From Bradyrhizobium sp. CER78 (GTDB lineage: Bacteria; Pseudomonadota; Alphaproteobacteria; Rhizobiales; Xanthobacteraceae), in NCBI RefSeq assembly GCF_029846235.1, contig NZ_JARVWP010000001.1, positions 496,001 to 560,000 of the forward strand: a DNA stretch of 64,000 bases, read 5' to 3'. The notes under the pieces were generated by a model that was given only the letters and a program-made list of their open reading frames with translations, had not been told where the DNA came from and did no database searches. Made by a program: the position numbers and the translations under genes. Numbering within the stretch: the stretch's first letter is position 1; each line of letters begins with the position of its first letter. Shown in pieces: positions 1 to 9,102 of the stretch.

Positions 1-1195
1 CCACGGCGGTGTCGTCGAGATCGGGATAATGGTCGTTGTTGTACTGGAACGCCCAGCCGCCGGGACGGACGTCCGGCGCCTTGACCGCCCAGTCGCCCTT
101 CAGCTCCAGCACCTGGCGCGGCTTCAGCCAGTCGAGACCCTGCTTGGCCTTGGCGAGGGTGTCGTCGCCGCCCGCTTCCTGCAGCGCGTGGCAGGTCAGC
201 GCGGTGTCCCACACCGGCGAGACGCAGGGCTGGCAATAGGCCTCGTCGTCGCGGATCACGAGCAGCTTGTCGATGCCGCGGCGGGTGGTCGCGCGCGGCG
301 GGAAATTCTCGTCCTTGCCGAGCGCCTCGTACATCATGACGATGTTGGCCATCGGCGGATAGATCGCGCCCATGCCGTCTTCGCCGTTGAGCCGCTCTTC
401 GGTGAAGGCGAGCGCGGCATCTATCGCGCGTTGGCGCAGGCTTTTCGGAAACAGCGGCTCGATCACGCGCAGCACGGCATCGAGCGAGCGGAACAGGTAG
501 AACCAGCTCGCGCTCTGATGCGGCGCCTTCGGCGCCATGCGGACCGATTTCGGATCCTCCAGGAACAACTCGTCGATGCCGACGCCCTTCGGATTCTTCG
601 CGCGCGGCTTCAGCGCGGCGAGCACCATCAGCGGCACCATGGTGGTGCGCGCCCAGTAGGAAATCTTGTTGATGTGGAACGGCGACCACATCGGCAGCAG
701 CATGATCTCGATCGGCAACACCGGCGTTGCACGCCAGGTCACGACGCCATAGAGCGCGAGCAGGAAGCGCGTGAACACGTTGCTGCCCGAAGCGCCGCCG
801 CGCGAAAGGATCGCTTCGCGCGCCCGCACCATGTGCGGCGCGTCGACGGAATCGCCGATCATCTTCAGCGCGAAGTACGACTTCACGCTGGCGCTCATGT
901 CGAACGGGCCGTCATGCACCAGCGGCCAGCCGCCATGCGCGCCCTGGACGCGGCGCAGATAGTTGCCGAGCTTGGCCTCGAGGGCGGCATCGATGGGCTC
1001 GGCCAGATAGTGACGCAGCAGGATGTACTCGGCCGGAATGGTGCTGTCGGCCTCGAGCTCGAACACCCAATGTCCGTCGGACTGGCGATAGCCGAGCAGC
1101 GCTTCGGTTGCCTTGGAGATGCTCTTCTCCAGCGCGACCGGATCGACTGCAATGCCGTGATCTCTCGAAAGCATTTCGTTCGATATCCTCTTCAT
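1..1195 (-). CDS. shc: Squalene-hopene cyclase, N-terminal part (cut by window edge)
   Basis: Cyclises squalene to hopene/hopanol, the committed step of hopanoid synthesis, as a monotopic inner-membrane enzyme. The reading frame is open to the left edge and supplies about 398 residues. The last visible residues are DLDDTAV (392-398), the family's catalytic DxDDTA acid motif. QW-type repeats such as GAHGGWPLVHDG precede it. The start at 1195 gives MKRISNEMLSRD; an in-frame ATG at 1174 (MLSRDHG) is the alternative. It is last in the visible hpnC-hpnD-hpnE-shc order on this strand, 142 bp after hpnE, and that gap holds a palindromic repeat. The C-terminal part lies outside the window. Confidence 0.95.
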   Translation of the reverse strand, partial: MKRISNEMLSRDHGIAVDPVALEKSISKATEALLGYRQSDGHWVFELEADSTIPAEYILLRHYLAEPIDAALEAKLGNYLRRVQGAHGGWPLVHDGPFDMSASVKSYFALKMIGDSVDAPHMVRAREAILSRGGASGSNVFTRFLLALYGVVTWRATPVLPIEIMLLPMWSPFHINKISYWARTTMVPLMVLAALKPRAKNPKGVGIDELFLEDPKSVRMAPKAPHQSASWFYLFRSLDAVLRVIEPLFPKSLRQRAIDAALAFTEERLNGEDGMGAIYPPMANIVMMYEALGKDENFPPRATTRRGIDKLLVIRDDEAYCQPCVSPVWDTALTCHALQEAGGDDTLAKAKQGLDWLKPRQVLELKGDWAVKAPDVRPGGWAFQYNNDHYPDLDDTAV

Positions 1196-1230
1196 CGCGG
1201 CCCGGCTGATCGAAAGCCGCGGCCGCTTCC

Positions 1231-1322
1231 GAACATGATCCGATCAAATCGGATCATGTTCTCATTCATTTGTCGGTCGCATTTTCTTGACGCGAACCGA
1301 TGACCACTTCGCTCGAAAATGC
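1231..1322. repeat. Double palindromic element between hpnE and shc
   Basis: Two hairpins in tandem. The first has perfect 14-bp arms (GAACATGATCCGAT / ATCGGATCATGTTC, 1231-1261) around a 3-nt loop. The second has 8-bp arms (GCATTTTC / GAAAATGC, 1279-1322). The centre of the second contains AACCGATGACCACTT, nearly the same as the centre of the element at 33538-33583, so the two belong to one dispersed family. The element lies in the hpnE-shc gap and would be transcribed within the operon message. Confidence 0.75.
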
Positions 1323-1337
1323 TCCAGCAGGTCGAAT

Positions 1338-2588
1338 CTAGCGCGTGGCCAGAACCAGATCGGCGGCGCGATCACCCGACCGCACCGATCCCTCGATGGT
1401 TGCCGGCAATCCGGTAGCAGTCCAATCGCCGGCAAGGAACAGGTTTTTTTGCGCCGTTGCGGCCCCTGGACGCAGGGCGTTCTGCTCAGGCGTCGCCTCA
1501 AATGTGGCACGGCGCTCGCGCACGATCTGCCACGGCGGCAAGTCGCCGGAAACGCCCGACGCCTTGCAGATATCCCGCCAGATCGCCTGCGCGAGCTCCT
1601 CGCGCGGCATGTCGACCAGGCGATCGCCGTTGCTGATCGTGATCGACAGCCGTTGCGGGAACGCGAACAGCCACTCCACGAGGCCGCCGACCACGCCGAG
1701 AATGGGCGCGGCGTCGCGCGGCGGATCGACGCGGAAATGCGCGTTCACGATGGCGCGGAATTTGGTCGGGGTTTTCACGCCGGGCAGCAGCGCGGCCGCA
1801 GCGCGCGGCGGCACCGCGAGCACGACCGCATCGCCGGCCGCCATCGTGATCTTGTCGCCGCCGCCAAAATCGAGCTCGGTGACGCGATCACCGGACATGC
1901 CAAGCGTACGCAATTCGTGACTGAACTGGACGCTGTGGCCACGCTCCTGCAGCAGCTTCACGGCGGGCTCGATCAGGACCGAGCTCAGGCCGTCGCGCGC
2001 AATCAGCGGGCGGCAGGCCTGCCCGCCCGCGAGCAGCGTCTCGCGCACGATGGCGCCGGCAAGCCCGGCCGAGCCCTCCGGCGGATCGACGTTCAGTGCG
2101 GCGAGCAGCAGCGGCTGCACCAGGCGGTCGTACAGCGTGCCCTTGCAGGGAATGGTGTTGCCGACCAGCGCCTCGGTGCCGGCCCAGGCCAGCGGCGCCA
2201 ATGCGAGATAGTCGCGCAAGGTCGTGTCCGGGACGCGGCGCGCCTCGTCGAACACCCAGAGCGGCAGGCGGGAGTCGCCGAGGTCGAGCTGCCAACGCTG
2301 ACCGGAGGCAAGATCGACAAACGGAAACTGCGCGCGCGCAGGCCCCACGAGGCCGGCCTCGGTACCGATCGAACGCGCGTAGCTCAGCGCATGACGGTTG
2401 CCCGACAGCAGGAGATGGTTGCCGTTGTCGATGGTGAGATTGGTGGCGGCGTCGAAATAGGAGCGGCAGCGGCCGCCGGCCTGCTGCGTCGCCTCGTGGA
2501 CGGCGACCTTGTAGCCGCCATTGGCGAGCCGCACGGCGGCGGAGAGGCCGGAAATACCGGCACCGATGATATGAACGGTCTTTTGCAT
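1338..2588 (-). CDS. hpnE: Hydroxysqualene dehydroxylase HpnE (FAD-dependent)
   Basis: 416 aa. Reductively removes the hydroxyl from hydroxysqualene to give squalene, the third step of the HpnCDE route. The N-terminus is a Rossmann FAD-binding fold with GAGISG at residues 9-14, followed by the amine-oxidase/phytoene-desaturase pattern (HEATQQAGGRCRSYFD). Near the C-terminus is a FAD-contacting stretch (NLFLAGDWTATGLPATIEGS) typical of the HpnE/phytoene-desaturase group. The ATG at 2588 overlaps the hpnD stop by one base (TGATG), implying translational coupling. Length and position fit HpnE better than a carotenoid desaturase. Confidence 0.93.
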   Translation of the reverse strand: MQKTVHIIGAGISGLSAAVRLANGGYKVAVHEATQQAGGRCRSYFDAATNLTIDNGNHLLLSGNRHALSYARSIGTEAGLVGPARAQFPFVDLASGQRWQLDLGDSRLPLWVFDEARRVPDTTLRDYLALAPLAWAGTEALVGNTIPCKGTLYDRLVQPLLLAALNVDPPEGSAGLAGAIVRETLLAGGQACRPLIARDGLSSVLIEPAVKLLQERGHSVQFSHELRTLGMSGDRVTELDFGGGDKITMAAGDAVVLAVPPRAAAALLPGVKTPTKFRAIVNAHFRVDPPRDAAPILGVVGGLVEWLFAFPQRLSITISNGDRLVDMPREELAQAIWRDICKASGVSGDLPPWQIVRERRATFEATPEQNALRPGAATAQKNLFLAGDWTATGLPATIEGSVRSGDRAADLVLATR

Positions 2589-3424
2589 CAGATGATCGCG
2601 TAACGAAGAAGAATGCCGATCTTGGCCGCCTTGGACACACGCACCGGCTCACGCGGAGCCGCAAAACCGCGCGCGATCAACAGATCGAGGATCGCGCGGT
2701 AGTATTTCGACATGATCCGCGGCGCGCGCACGGCACGGCGCGAATTGCGCTTCATGATCTCGTCGGACTTCTGGAAATGCATCTTGGCGCGCTCGGCGAG
2801 CGGCGCGCACACCTTCGGCAGTGCGCGATCGGCGGTGACGCGGGCCGGGTCGTTGTTGGTGATGCCGGCATGCCAGAGCCATTCGCGCGGCAGATAGAGC
2901 CGGCCGAGACCGGCATCCTCGTCGATGTCGCGCAGGATGTTCGTCAGCTGCAGCGCACGGCCGAGGTGATGCGCGAGCTGGATACCATCGTCCTCGGGCA
3001 GGCCGAACACGCGCACCGACAGCCGGCCGACCGCGCTCGCGACGCGATCGCAATACAGATCGAGCGTCGCAAGATCCGGCGCGCGGATGTCCTGCGGCAC
3101 GTCCATCTCCATGCCGTCGACGATCGCGACGAAATCCTCGCGCTTCAGGCCGAAGGTCTTCACCGACGCGACATAGTCCTTCAGCCGCTCCGGCGGATGG
3201 CCGGCATAGAGCGCGTCGATGTCGTCGCGCCACTGCTGCAGCGCGGCCAGGCGCTCCGGCCGCGGCCCGTCGGAATCGGCGATGTCGTCGACCTGACGGC
3301 AGAAGCTGTAGATCTGGAACATCGCCTCGCGCTGCGCGCGCGGCAGGATGCGCATCGCGGCATAGAACGAGCTGCCCGAAGCGGTGCTTCCGTAATTCGC
3401 GTTGGCCGCCGCCTCTGCACTCAT
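2588..3424 (-). CDS. hpnD: Presqualene diphosphate synthase HpnD
   Basis: 278 aa. Condenses two farnesyl diphosphates to presqualene diphosphate. It has both Asp-rich motifs of the squalene/phytoene synthase fold: DDIAD at 46-50 and D166-IDE-D170 (LRDIDEDAG). I chose the ATG at 3424 (MSAEAAANANYG) because it forms an ATGA overlap with the hpnC stop. The open frame runs further upstream, but that part lies inside hpnC and is not family-like. The downstream hpnE start overlaps this stop by one base. Confidence 0.95.
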   Translation of the reverse strand: MSAEAAANANYGSTASGSSFYAAMRILPRAQREAMFQIYSFCRQVDDIADSDGPRPERLAALQQWRDDIDALYAGHPPERLKDYVASVKTFGLKREDFVAIVDGMEMDVPQDIRAPDLATLDLYCDRVASAVGRLSVRVFGLPEDDGIQLAHHLGRALQLTNILRDIDEDAGLGRLYLPREWLWHAGITNNDPARVTADRALPKVCAPLAERAKMHFQKSDEIMKRNSRRAVRAPRIMSKYYRAILDLLIARGFAAPREPVRVSKAAKIGILLRYAII

Positions 3425-4299
3425 GCGCCTGCCGCCGACTTGGAGACCGCACGCCGTCCGGTCGCGCGCTGCGCGGTCTCGCCGGCGACGCCGCCGAGGC
3501 TCTGCAGCAGCAGTTCGACCTTGCTCAAATGCACGCGCTCGCTGAGCGGATCCCGCACCTTCAGCATGTTGACGATCTTGTCGGCGAACGCCTGGATCAC
3601 GGAGATCTCGAGCCCGAGCCGGAAGTCCTTCACCTCGGCGGCGAGCGACTTGCTCTGGTCGAGCAGCACGGCGGTGCGCACCGCCAGCGCCTGCAGGCAT
3701 TTGAGCAGGGCCGGCTGCGACTTCGTCTCGCCGAGCATCTCGACGCTCGCCCCCGCGGCGGCGAGCGCATCGCGCGGCAGGTAGACGCGGTTCAGGTTCC
3801 GGTAGTCCTTGCCGCAGTCCTGCAGATGATTGTTGATCTGCAAGGCCGCACAGAGCGCATCCGACGCCGCCCAGGTCGAGGTATCCTCGCCATGGACGTC
3901 GAGCATGAACCGCCCGACCGGCATCGCCGAGTAGCGGCAATAGTCGATCACGTCGTCCCAGGTTTCGTAGCGCAGCTTGGTGACGTCGAGGCGGAACGCC
4001 ACGAGCACGTCGAGCGCATGCCGCGGCGCCATGCCACGCTCGGCGAAGGCCCGGCGCAGATTCACCGCTTCCTTCTGGGTCTCGCCGTTGCCGAGCAGCT
4101 CGGCCTCCATGAGGTCGAGATAGCGCAGCTTCTCGTCGGCCGGCAGCGTGGCGTGATCGGCGATATCGTCGGCGGTGCGGACGAAATTATAGAAGGCCAG
4201 GATCAGGGCACGATGCCGCGGATGAATGATCCACGACGCGACCGGAAAATTCTCGTCGCGGTGGGTCTTTCCGGATCGCAGGTCGCTCGCGGTGGTCAT
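3421..4299 (-). CDS. hpnC: Hydroxysqualene synthase HpnC
   Basis: 292 aa. Converts presqualene diphosphate to hydroxysqualene; paralogous to HpnD. The first Asp-rich motif is DDIAD at 44-48. The second is the shifted D161-CGK-D165 (LQDCGKDYRNLN). The N-terminal DENFPVASWI(I) stretch is characteristic of HpnC. It is the first gene of the visible hopanoid operon. The ATG at 4299 is preceded by about 195 bp without a gene, presumably holding the operon promoter. Its stop overlaps the hpnD start by 4 bases. Confidence 0.95.
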   Translation of the reverse strand: MTTASDLRSGKTHRDENFPVASWIIHPRHRALILAFYNFVRTADDIADHATLPADEKLRYLDLMEAELLGNGETQKEAVNLRRAFAERGMAPRHALDVLVAFRLDVTKLRYETWDDVIDYCRYSAMPVGRFMLDVHGEDTSTWAASDALCAALQINNHLQDCGKDYRNLNRVYLPRDALAAAGASVEMLGETKSQPALLKCLQALAVRTAVLLDQSKSLAAEVKDFRLGLEISVIQAFADKIVNMLKVRDPLSERVHLSKVELLLQSLGGVAGETAQRATGRRAVSKSAAGA

Positions 4300-4494
4300 G
4301 GGAAATTTGGGCTACACTGGTCATGGCACGACGCAGGCGCGAACCGTCAGGCGCATGCGGGGGATTTGCGAGCCCCATATAGGGGAATACGCCACCAAAA
4401 CCAATGCTATCTGTGACCGCCAGCATATGCAGCCGCGGCCGGCATGGAGCCAGCCGCGGTGTCGATAGCGGTCCCTTGAGACCTGAATTCGGTC

Positions 4495-4734
4495 TTATTG
4501 GCCGTGGGTCTTCAGCACCTGATCGCAGGCGGCGCTGATCTTGCTGCGGTTCTGCTGCAGGCAGGCGAGAATGGTGAAGTCGCCCTGATCGATGACTGAG
4601 CGGCAGTGACGCTGCACGTCGCGCGTGCAGGCCTTCTGCTCATCGGGTGTACCGCGTCCCTGCTGCTGCTGGGCGACGGCGCTGGACGCGAGCGGGATCG
4701 ACAACACGGCAAGGGCCAAGAGAAATTTACGCAT
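4495..4734 (-). CDS. Small secreted Cys-rich protein
   Basis: 79 aa. A Sec signal peptide (MRKFLLALAVLSIPLASSAVAQ, cleavage probably after about residue 21) is followed by a 58-residue mature protein. That part has four Cys (ACTRDVQRHC ... ILACLQQNRSKISAAC), a spacing seen in short 'cysteine-rich repeat' proteins of rhizobia. It is probably periplasmic with two disulfides. Function is unknown. It stands alone, minus-oriented between hpnC and a divergent secreted-protein gene. Confidence 0.75.
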   Translation of the reverse strand: MRKFLLALAVLSIPLASSAVAQQQQGRGTPDEQKACTRDVQRHCRSVIDQGDFTILACLQQNRSKISAACDQVLKTHGQ

Positions 4735-5138
4735 CGTATTCCTTCATTTCCGACAGCAGAAAATCTGTTCCCGAAAGCGTTTCGGCAGGGCCGGGACGGA
4801 TTTTGGGGATTGCAGACGCCACGTAACGCGGCAACGGATTGACGACAAGCACTGCTAAATGCGGCTAAATTTGCGGCGCTGTAAACCCCCACTTAAGCCA
4901 TTGATTCACAACGTCGATTCACGCCATCACTTTGTCGCGCTTGGCTATTGCGGATGGTACTCGCGCAAAGCTAGATGCCATGATGAGGCCAACGGTTTCT
5001 GATTCTGTTCGATGACGATAAGGCGGCGCGCACGCCGCCTCTGTCGTTTGAACCTAACATTCTTGGGTGACACTAAACCTTCGATGCGGCGAGACGCTTT
5101 CTTGCGAAAGAGGCGTTGATTTTGATGGGAAATTCACA
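4735..5138. other. 404-bp intergenic region with one hairpin
   Basis: Lies between two divergent small secreted-protein genes, so it should hold both promoters. No coding frame with family-like content is visible. The one clear structure is a perfect 8-bp stem (AGGCGGCG / CGCCGCCT) with a 4-nt loop at 5021-5040. It is followed by only a weak T-rich stretch, so it may be a short-RNA 3' end or simply a hairpin. The rest is less GC-rich than the genes around it. Confidence 0.5.
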
Positions 5139-5642
5139 ATGAAACTGTTTGGTTCCAGCCTTTATGGCCAGGCCCTCAGAGCTGTGGGCGTCGGCGCCGC
5201 ACTGATGCTGTCTGCCTCCGCGGTCCATGCCCAGGCCAGCGGGCCGTTTGCCGGTTTTGCCGGTTCGTGGACCGGCACGGGCACGGTGGCGTTGTCCAAC
5301 GGCACGACCGAACGCATTCGTTGCAAGGCGGATTACAAGGTCGCGCCATCGGGTCTGAACCTGAAGCAGACCCTGCACTGCGCCAGCGACAGCTACAAGT
5401 TCGACCTCTCCAGCGACGTCACCAGCCAGGGTGACCGGATCTCCGGCAACTGGAGCGAGGCGAGCCGCAACATTTTCGGCAATTTGCAGGGCACCGCAGG
5501 CGGCGGCCGGATCGACGTGTTCGTCGAGGCGTCCGGCTTTGCCGCCAACCTGAACCTGCAGACCAACGGCTCCAAGCAGGTGGTGCAGATCGACTCCAAG
5601 GGCGAGATCCGCGGCGTCACGATCACCATGACGAAGACCTGA
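5139..5642 (+). CDS. Secreted protein of unknown function (lipocalin-sized)
   Basis: 167 aa from the ATG at 5139 (MKLFGSSLYGQAL). An in-frame upstream start at 5067 would put 24 odd residues ahead of a clean Sec signal peptide, so it was not used. The signal ends near SASAVHAQA. The mature part (FAGFAGSWTGTGTVALSNG) alternates polar and hydrophobic residues as in a beta-barrel. It keeps a Cys pair (RCKADYK, LHCASD). Homologues are common as uncharacterised proteins in Bradyrhizobium. It ends just before a strong bidirectional terminator. Confidence 0.75.
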   Translation: MKLFGSSLYGQALRAVGVGAALMLSASAVHAQASGPFAGFAGSWTGTGTVALSNGTTERIRCKADYKVAPSGLNLKQTLHCASDSYKFDLSSDVTSQGDRISGNWSEASRNIFGNLQGTAGGGRIDVFVEASGFAANLNLQTNGSKQVVQIDSKGEIRGVTITMTKT

Positions 5643-5670
5643 CGTCCCGATCGATTTCGCCGACAAACAA

Positions 5671-5709
5671 AAAGGCCCGGTTCCGAGCGCCTCGGAACCG
5701 GGCCTTTTT
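5671..5709. terminator. Bidirectional Rho-independent terminator
   Basis: Perfect 17-bp stem (AAAGGCCCGGTTCCGAG, loop CGC, complementary arm) ending in TTTTT on the plus strand, with A-tracts on the other side. It sits between the convergent 5139-5642 gene and the exporter gene that ends at 5722, so it can stop transcription both ways. Confidence 0.92.
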
Positions 5710-5721
5710 ATTGTCGGCCGA

Positions 5722-8106
5722 TCAGGCCTTTTCGATCGGCGCCGGCTGCCCGCCCCTGCCGCGGAGCTTCTGCGACAGGTTGATCAGGAACATCGAGGTC
5801 GGCCGCAGGATGAAGAGGTCCGCGACCAGCGCTGCGACCATCGAGAATGCGCTGAGCCAGCCGAACAGGCGCAGTGACGGCAGGTCGGAAAACACGGTGA
5901 CGACGAGGCCGCAGGCCAGCACCACCGTGGTCAGGATCAGCGCAGGACCGACCAGGACGGTGGCGCGCTCCACCGCAAGTTCCGGCGTGACACCGGGCTT
6001 GGTCTCGAGCCGCAGGCGGTTGAGGAAGTGGATGGTGGCGCTCAGCCCGAGGCCGAACGACACGGTCAACGCCACGACGCTGGCGAATTGCAGCCCCTCC
6101 CCGAGCAGCCACAGCACGGTGCCTGACAGCACCACGGGGAAGATGCCGGGCAGGATGCAGGAGAACATCACCACGATCGAGCGGAACGCCAGCCCGATGA
6201 AGATCGCGACCAGCGCGAACTCGACCGTGAGGCCGCGGTTGAGCTTCTCGATCATGTTGGCGCTGTTGCGCGCGGCAATCACCGACAGGCCGGTGACGGC
6301 GATCTCATAGCCGGGATGCTCGGCGCGCACCTTGTCCAGCGAGTGGTCGAGCTTGTTCACCACCGGAAGCAGCTGGCTCGAATCGAGATCCGGAACCCGG
6401 CCCGACACCACGACCGCATCCTGATCCTTCGAGATGAAGCGGCGCACGAGATGTTCGGGAATCACGCCGACATATTCCTTCAGCGTCGCGATATCGTTGC
6501 TGCCGGCCTTTTCGGCGAGCCAGCGCCGCAAGGTCTCGAGCGACCAGACGTTGCCGACACCGGCACTGTCCTCGACCATCGCGTGAACGTCGGCGATCGT
6601 CTTCAGCGTCTCCGGCGAGTAGAGCGATTGCCCCTTGGGGAATTCGATCAGCACATCGACCGGATTGGCACCGGTCAGCTTGGCGTCGAGCCGGCTCGAC
6701 GCCGCCACCGCCTGCCGCTTGTCGGGCACCTGGTCGGCAAGCCGGTAGCGCGGCTCGAGATTGGCGTAGATAATGCCGAGGCCGCCGACGACGATCAGCG
6801 CGAGCAGGCTGAACAGCCCGGGACGACCGACCATGCGCACCGCGATCCAGTAGCAGAAATTGCGCAGCGCCTGTACGCCGGCATCCGCGCTCTGGAACTT
6901 GACCGCAAAGACTTTCTCGTTGCGTACCAGCAGGATGCCGAACACCGGCACCAGCGAGAGCACCGCGACCAGCGCGATGATGGTCGCCGCAAGCCCGGCC
7001 TCGCCGAATTTGCGGATCAGGTCGGAGTCCGAGAACTGCAGCGCGATGAAGGAAATGCCCGCCGTGCCGTGCGTCAGCACGCAGGCCGGCCCGACCACCA
7101 GCACCGCGTTCTTGAACGCGGTGAACTTGTCCTGCCCCGCAATCAGCCGGTCGCGCGCCGCGAATGTCAGCTGCATCGAGTCCGAGAAGCTGATCACCAT
7201 GATGAGCGGCGTCATCACGTTGAGGAACATGTTGAGATTGAAATTGGCCCAGCCGAGGCCGCCGAGCGCGAGCAGGATCGCGATCATCGGCGGGAATGCC
7301 GCCGCCACCATGAAGGATATCTTGCGGAAGAAGATGATGGCGATGACGCAGCCGGCGAGGATGCCGAGGATGTTGTAGGTCAGGCCGTCGCGCTCGACCG
7401 CGTTGCGGATCTCGAGCTGCATGACCGGCACGCCGGAGAGCTGGGCATTGAGCCCGCTGCCACCGAGATCGTCGGCCATGATCTTCCTGATGTCGCCGAC
7501 CACCTTGCCGAGCTTGTTGCTGCCGACCACCTCCGGCTCGAGCGACAGCACGACCAGCGCGAGCGTGCCGTCCTCCGACAGCAGCTTGCCGCGGATGATC
7601 TCGTTGCTTTTGACGGTCTCGACGAACTTGTCGTAGGCCGCGCCCTCGGGGAGCTCGTTCGGGAACAGCGCCGCCGGCAGCTTGCCGGGCTCCGGCGCCT
7701 GGCGCGCGGAGAACAGCGACACCAGGCCGCGCACGCCCTCGACGAGTTGCAGGTCAGTGACCATGTCGCGGAGCTTGCCGAGATTGTCGCGCTCGAGCAG
7801 CGTCTTGCCTTCGACCACGACGAGGACGTCGAACTCGGTCGCCGGGAAGCGCTTGGTCACGGCCTCATACTGCTTGTAGTCCTTGGATTCGGAGCGGAAC
7901 AATTGCGACAGCGAATCGTCGATCTTGATCCGATGCACGCCGAACACGGCGCCGACCAGCAGCAGAACGAGCACGATGCAGGACAGGATCGGCGCCCGCA
8001 TCGGGATCAGGCCGAGACGCTCGATCCCGAACGCGATGCTGGGGCCCGACCGCGGCTCTTCGACCTTCTCGACGTGGACCTGACTTTCGGAGTTCTTTTC
8101 GAGCAT
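5722..8106 (-). CDS. RND-superfamily (MMPL/COG1033-type) exporter
   Basis: 794 aa integral membrane protein with the duplicated RND plan. TM1 is near 38-60 (ILSCIVLVLLLVGAVFG), followed by a large periplasmic loop. Then comes a five-to-six-TM bundle near 250-390, a second single TM around 425-445, a second periplasmic loop and a C-terminal TM bundle. The intramembrane acidic residue (SFSDSMQL) fits proton coupling. No adjacent membrane-fusion or outer-membrane partner is present, as in MMPL/HpnN-like lipid exporters. Its N-terminus (IKIDDSLSQLFRS) does not match HpnN as I know it, so I withhold that name. A hydrophobic cargo such as hopanoids or lipids is a guess from position. Confidence 0.85.
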   Translation of the reverse strand: MLEKNSESQVHVEKVEEPRSGPSIAFGIERLGLIPMRAPILSCIVLVLLLVGAVFGVHRIKIDDSLSQLFRSESKDYKQYEAVTKRFPATEFDVLVVVEGKTLLERDNLGKLRDMVTDLQLVEGVRGLVSLFSARQAPEPGKLPAALFPNELPEGAAYDKFVETVKSNEIIRGKLLSEDGTLALVVLSLEPEVVGSNKLGKVVGDIRKIMADDLGGSGLNAQLSGVPVMQLEIRNAVERDGLTYNILGILAGCVIAIIFFRKISFMVAAAFPPMIAILLALGGLGWANFNLNMFLNVMTPLIMVISFSDSMQLTFAARDRLIAGQDKFTAFKNAVLVVGPACVLTHGTAGISFIALQFSDSDLIRKFGEAGLAATIIALVAVLSLVPVFGILLVRNEKVFAVKFQSADAGVQALRNFCYWIAVRMVGRPGLFSLLALIVVGGLGIIYANLEPRYRLADQVPDKRQAVAASSRLDAKLTGANPVDVLIEFPKGQSLYSPETLKTIADVHAMVEDSAGVGNVWSLETLRRWLAEKAGSNDIATLKEYVGVIPEHLVRRFISKDQDAVVVSGRVPDLDSSQLLPVVNKLDHSLDKVRAEHPGYEIAVTGLSVIAARNSANMIEKLNRGLTVEFALVAIFIGLAFRSIVVMFSCILPGIFPVVLSGTVLWLLGEGLQFASVVALTVSFGLGLSATIHFLNRLRLETKPGVTPELAVERATVLVGPALILTTVVLACGLVVTVFSDLPSLRLFGWLSAFSMVAALVADLFILRPTSMFLINLSQKLRGRGGQPAPIEKA

Positions 8107-8275
8107 GCCCTGTCCAGTTCTGAAAACGGCTCAATCTGTCTAGCTTGGGTCTAGGGGCGCGAATGAGGCGGGTGAGCGCGGCTTTTCGGCGCTAGTCCTT
8201 GAAAACACGCGAATATTGACCGGCGCCGGTTTTACCTGTCTGCCCTCTTGCTCGCAAGCGCGAGGGTCGAGCCAA

Positions 8276-8295
8276 ATCAGCGGGGAACCGCTGAT
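8276..8295 (-). terminator. Terminator-like hairpin after eutC
   Basis: Eight-base stem ATCAGCGG / CCGCTGAT with a 4-nt loop, starting 8 bases after the eutC stop on the minus strand. It is followed by TTTGG, so the U-tract is weak. It is probably the end of the eutB-hpnP-eutC message. Confidence 0.45.
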
Positions 8296-8303
8296 CCCCA
8301 CCA

Positions 8304-9098
8304 TTAAGTATCTGATTTGCCACACCCTGGGAGCGTATTCTGTGATGATCCACCGCCGCTTTCGTCCTTCAACGCGACCCCTGTGATCTGGCGCGCCAGC
8401 CCTTCGCGCACAAGCCACGCGATCCTGAAGGCGGCTTCCGCATAGCTCAGGCCGGCACGGTGGATGTTGGAGATGCAGTTGCGATCTGCATCGGTGAGGC
8501 CGATCCGCGGTGCAAAGGTGAGATAGGCGCCAAGGCTGTCGGGCGCGGACAGGCCGGGCCGTTCGCCGATCAGCATCACCAGCATGCGCGCGCCGAGGAT
8601 GGCGCCGATCTCGTCACCGAGCGCGACGCGCGCGCCGGACGCGACGACCACCGCACCGGTGTCGATCCCGTCGGCCGCAAGCCGCGGCAGGAGATGCTTG
8701 ATCAAGTCGACGGCGTGCACATTGACCGCCGTCGGCGACAGGCCGTCTCCGATCACGATGGCGCAGGAGCACGCGGCGATGCCGCTGCTTTCCAGCGACC
8801 GCCGCGATCCGGAATCCAGCATGCGACCGAGATCCGGCCGGCGCAGATAGTCGCGCCGGTCGTGCGCCTGGCTCGACACCTCGCGCGGCGTGATGCCGAG
8901 GCCGGCAAGTCCGGCCGTAATGTTGCTGATCTCGAATGTCGCGTGAACGGCGTCGCGCGCGCGGGCGTGGTCGAGCGTAAACGAGAGCAACGCATCGGTC
9001 GGCAGGCTGGCCCCCGACCGGCCGAGCCCGACGCGCGCCGGCGTCAGGTCACGCAAATCGGGCAGCGAAGGAGACGATGGCGCCGGCGGTGTCGTCAT
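8304..9098 (-). CDS. eutC: Ethanolamine ammonia-lyase small subunit EutC
   Basis: 264 aa. Light chain of the adenosylcobalamin-dependent lyase that turns ethanolamine into acetaldehyde and ammonia. The family run is [13 protein letters not shown] near the N-terminus, then [14 protein letters not shown] and [20 protein letters not shown]. The ATG at 9098 (MTTPPAPSS) begins 5 bases after the hpnP stop. An in-frame extension upstream would lie inside hpnP and is not family-like. The usual partner eutB is 1.7 kb upstream, with hpnP between them. No eut microcompartment shell genes are visible. Confidence 0.93.
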   Translation of the reverse strand: MTTPPAPSSPSLPDLRDLTPARVGLGRSGASLPTDALLSFTLDHARARDAVHATFEISNITAGLAGLGITPREVSSQAHDRRDYLRRPDLGRMLDSGSRRSLESSGIAACSCAIVIGDGLSPTAVNVHAVDLIKHLLPRLAADGIDTGAVVVASGARVALGDEIGAILGARMLVMLIGERPGLSAPDSLGAYLTFAPRIGLTDADRNCISNIHRAGLSYAEAAFRIAWLVREGLARQITGVALKDESGGGSSQNTLPGCGKSDT

Positions 9099-9102
9099 GC
9101 TG

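Noticed and set aside
5722..8106. Calling the RND exporter HpnN
   Set aside because: HpnN proteins are about 860-890 residues and start with a recognisable sequence this 794-residue protein lacks. Position near hopanoid genes alone is not enough.
6316..8154. A 612-codon frame opposite the RND exporter
   Set aside because: It is rich in Arg, His and Asp with no domain and no hydrophobic core. It is the antisense shadow of a GC-rich gene.
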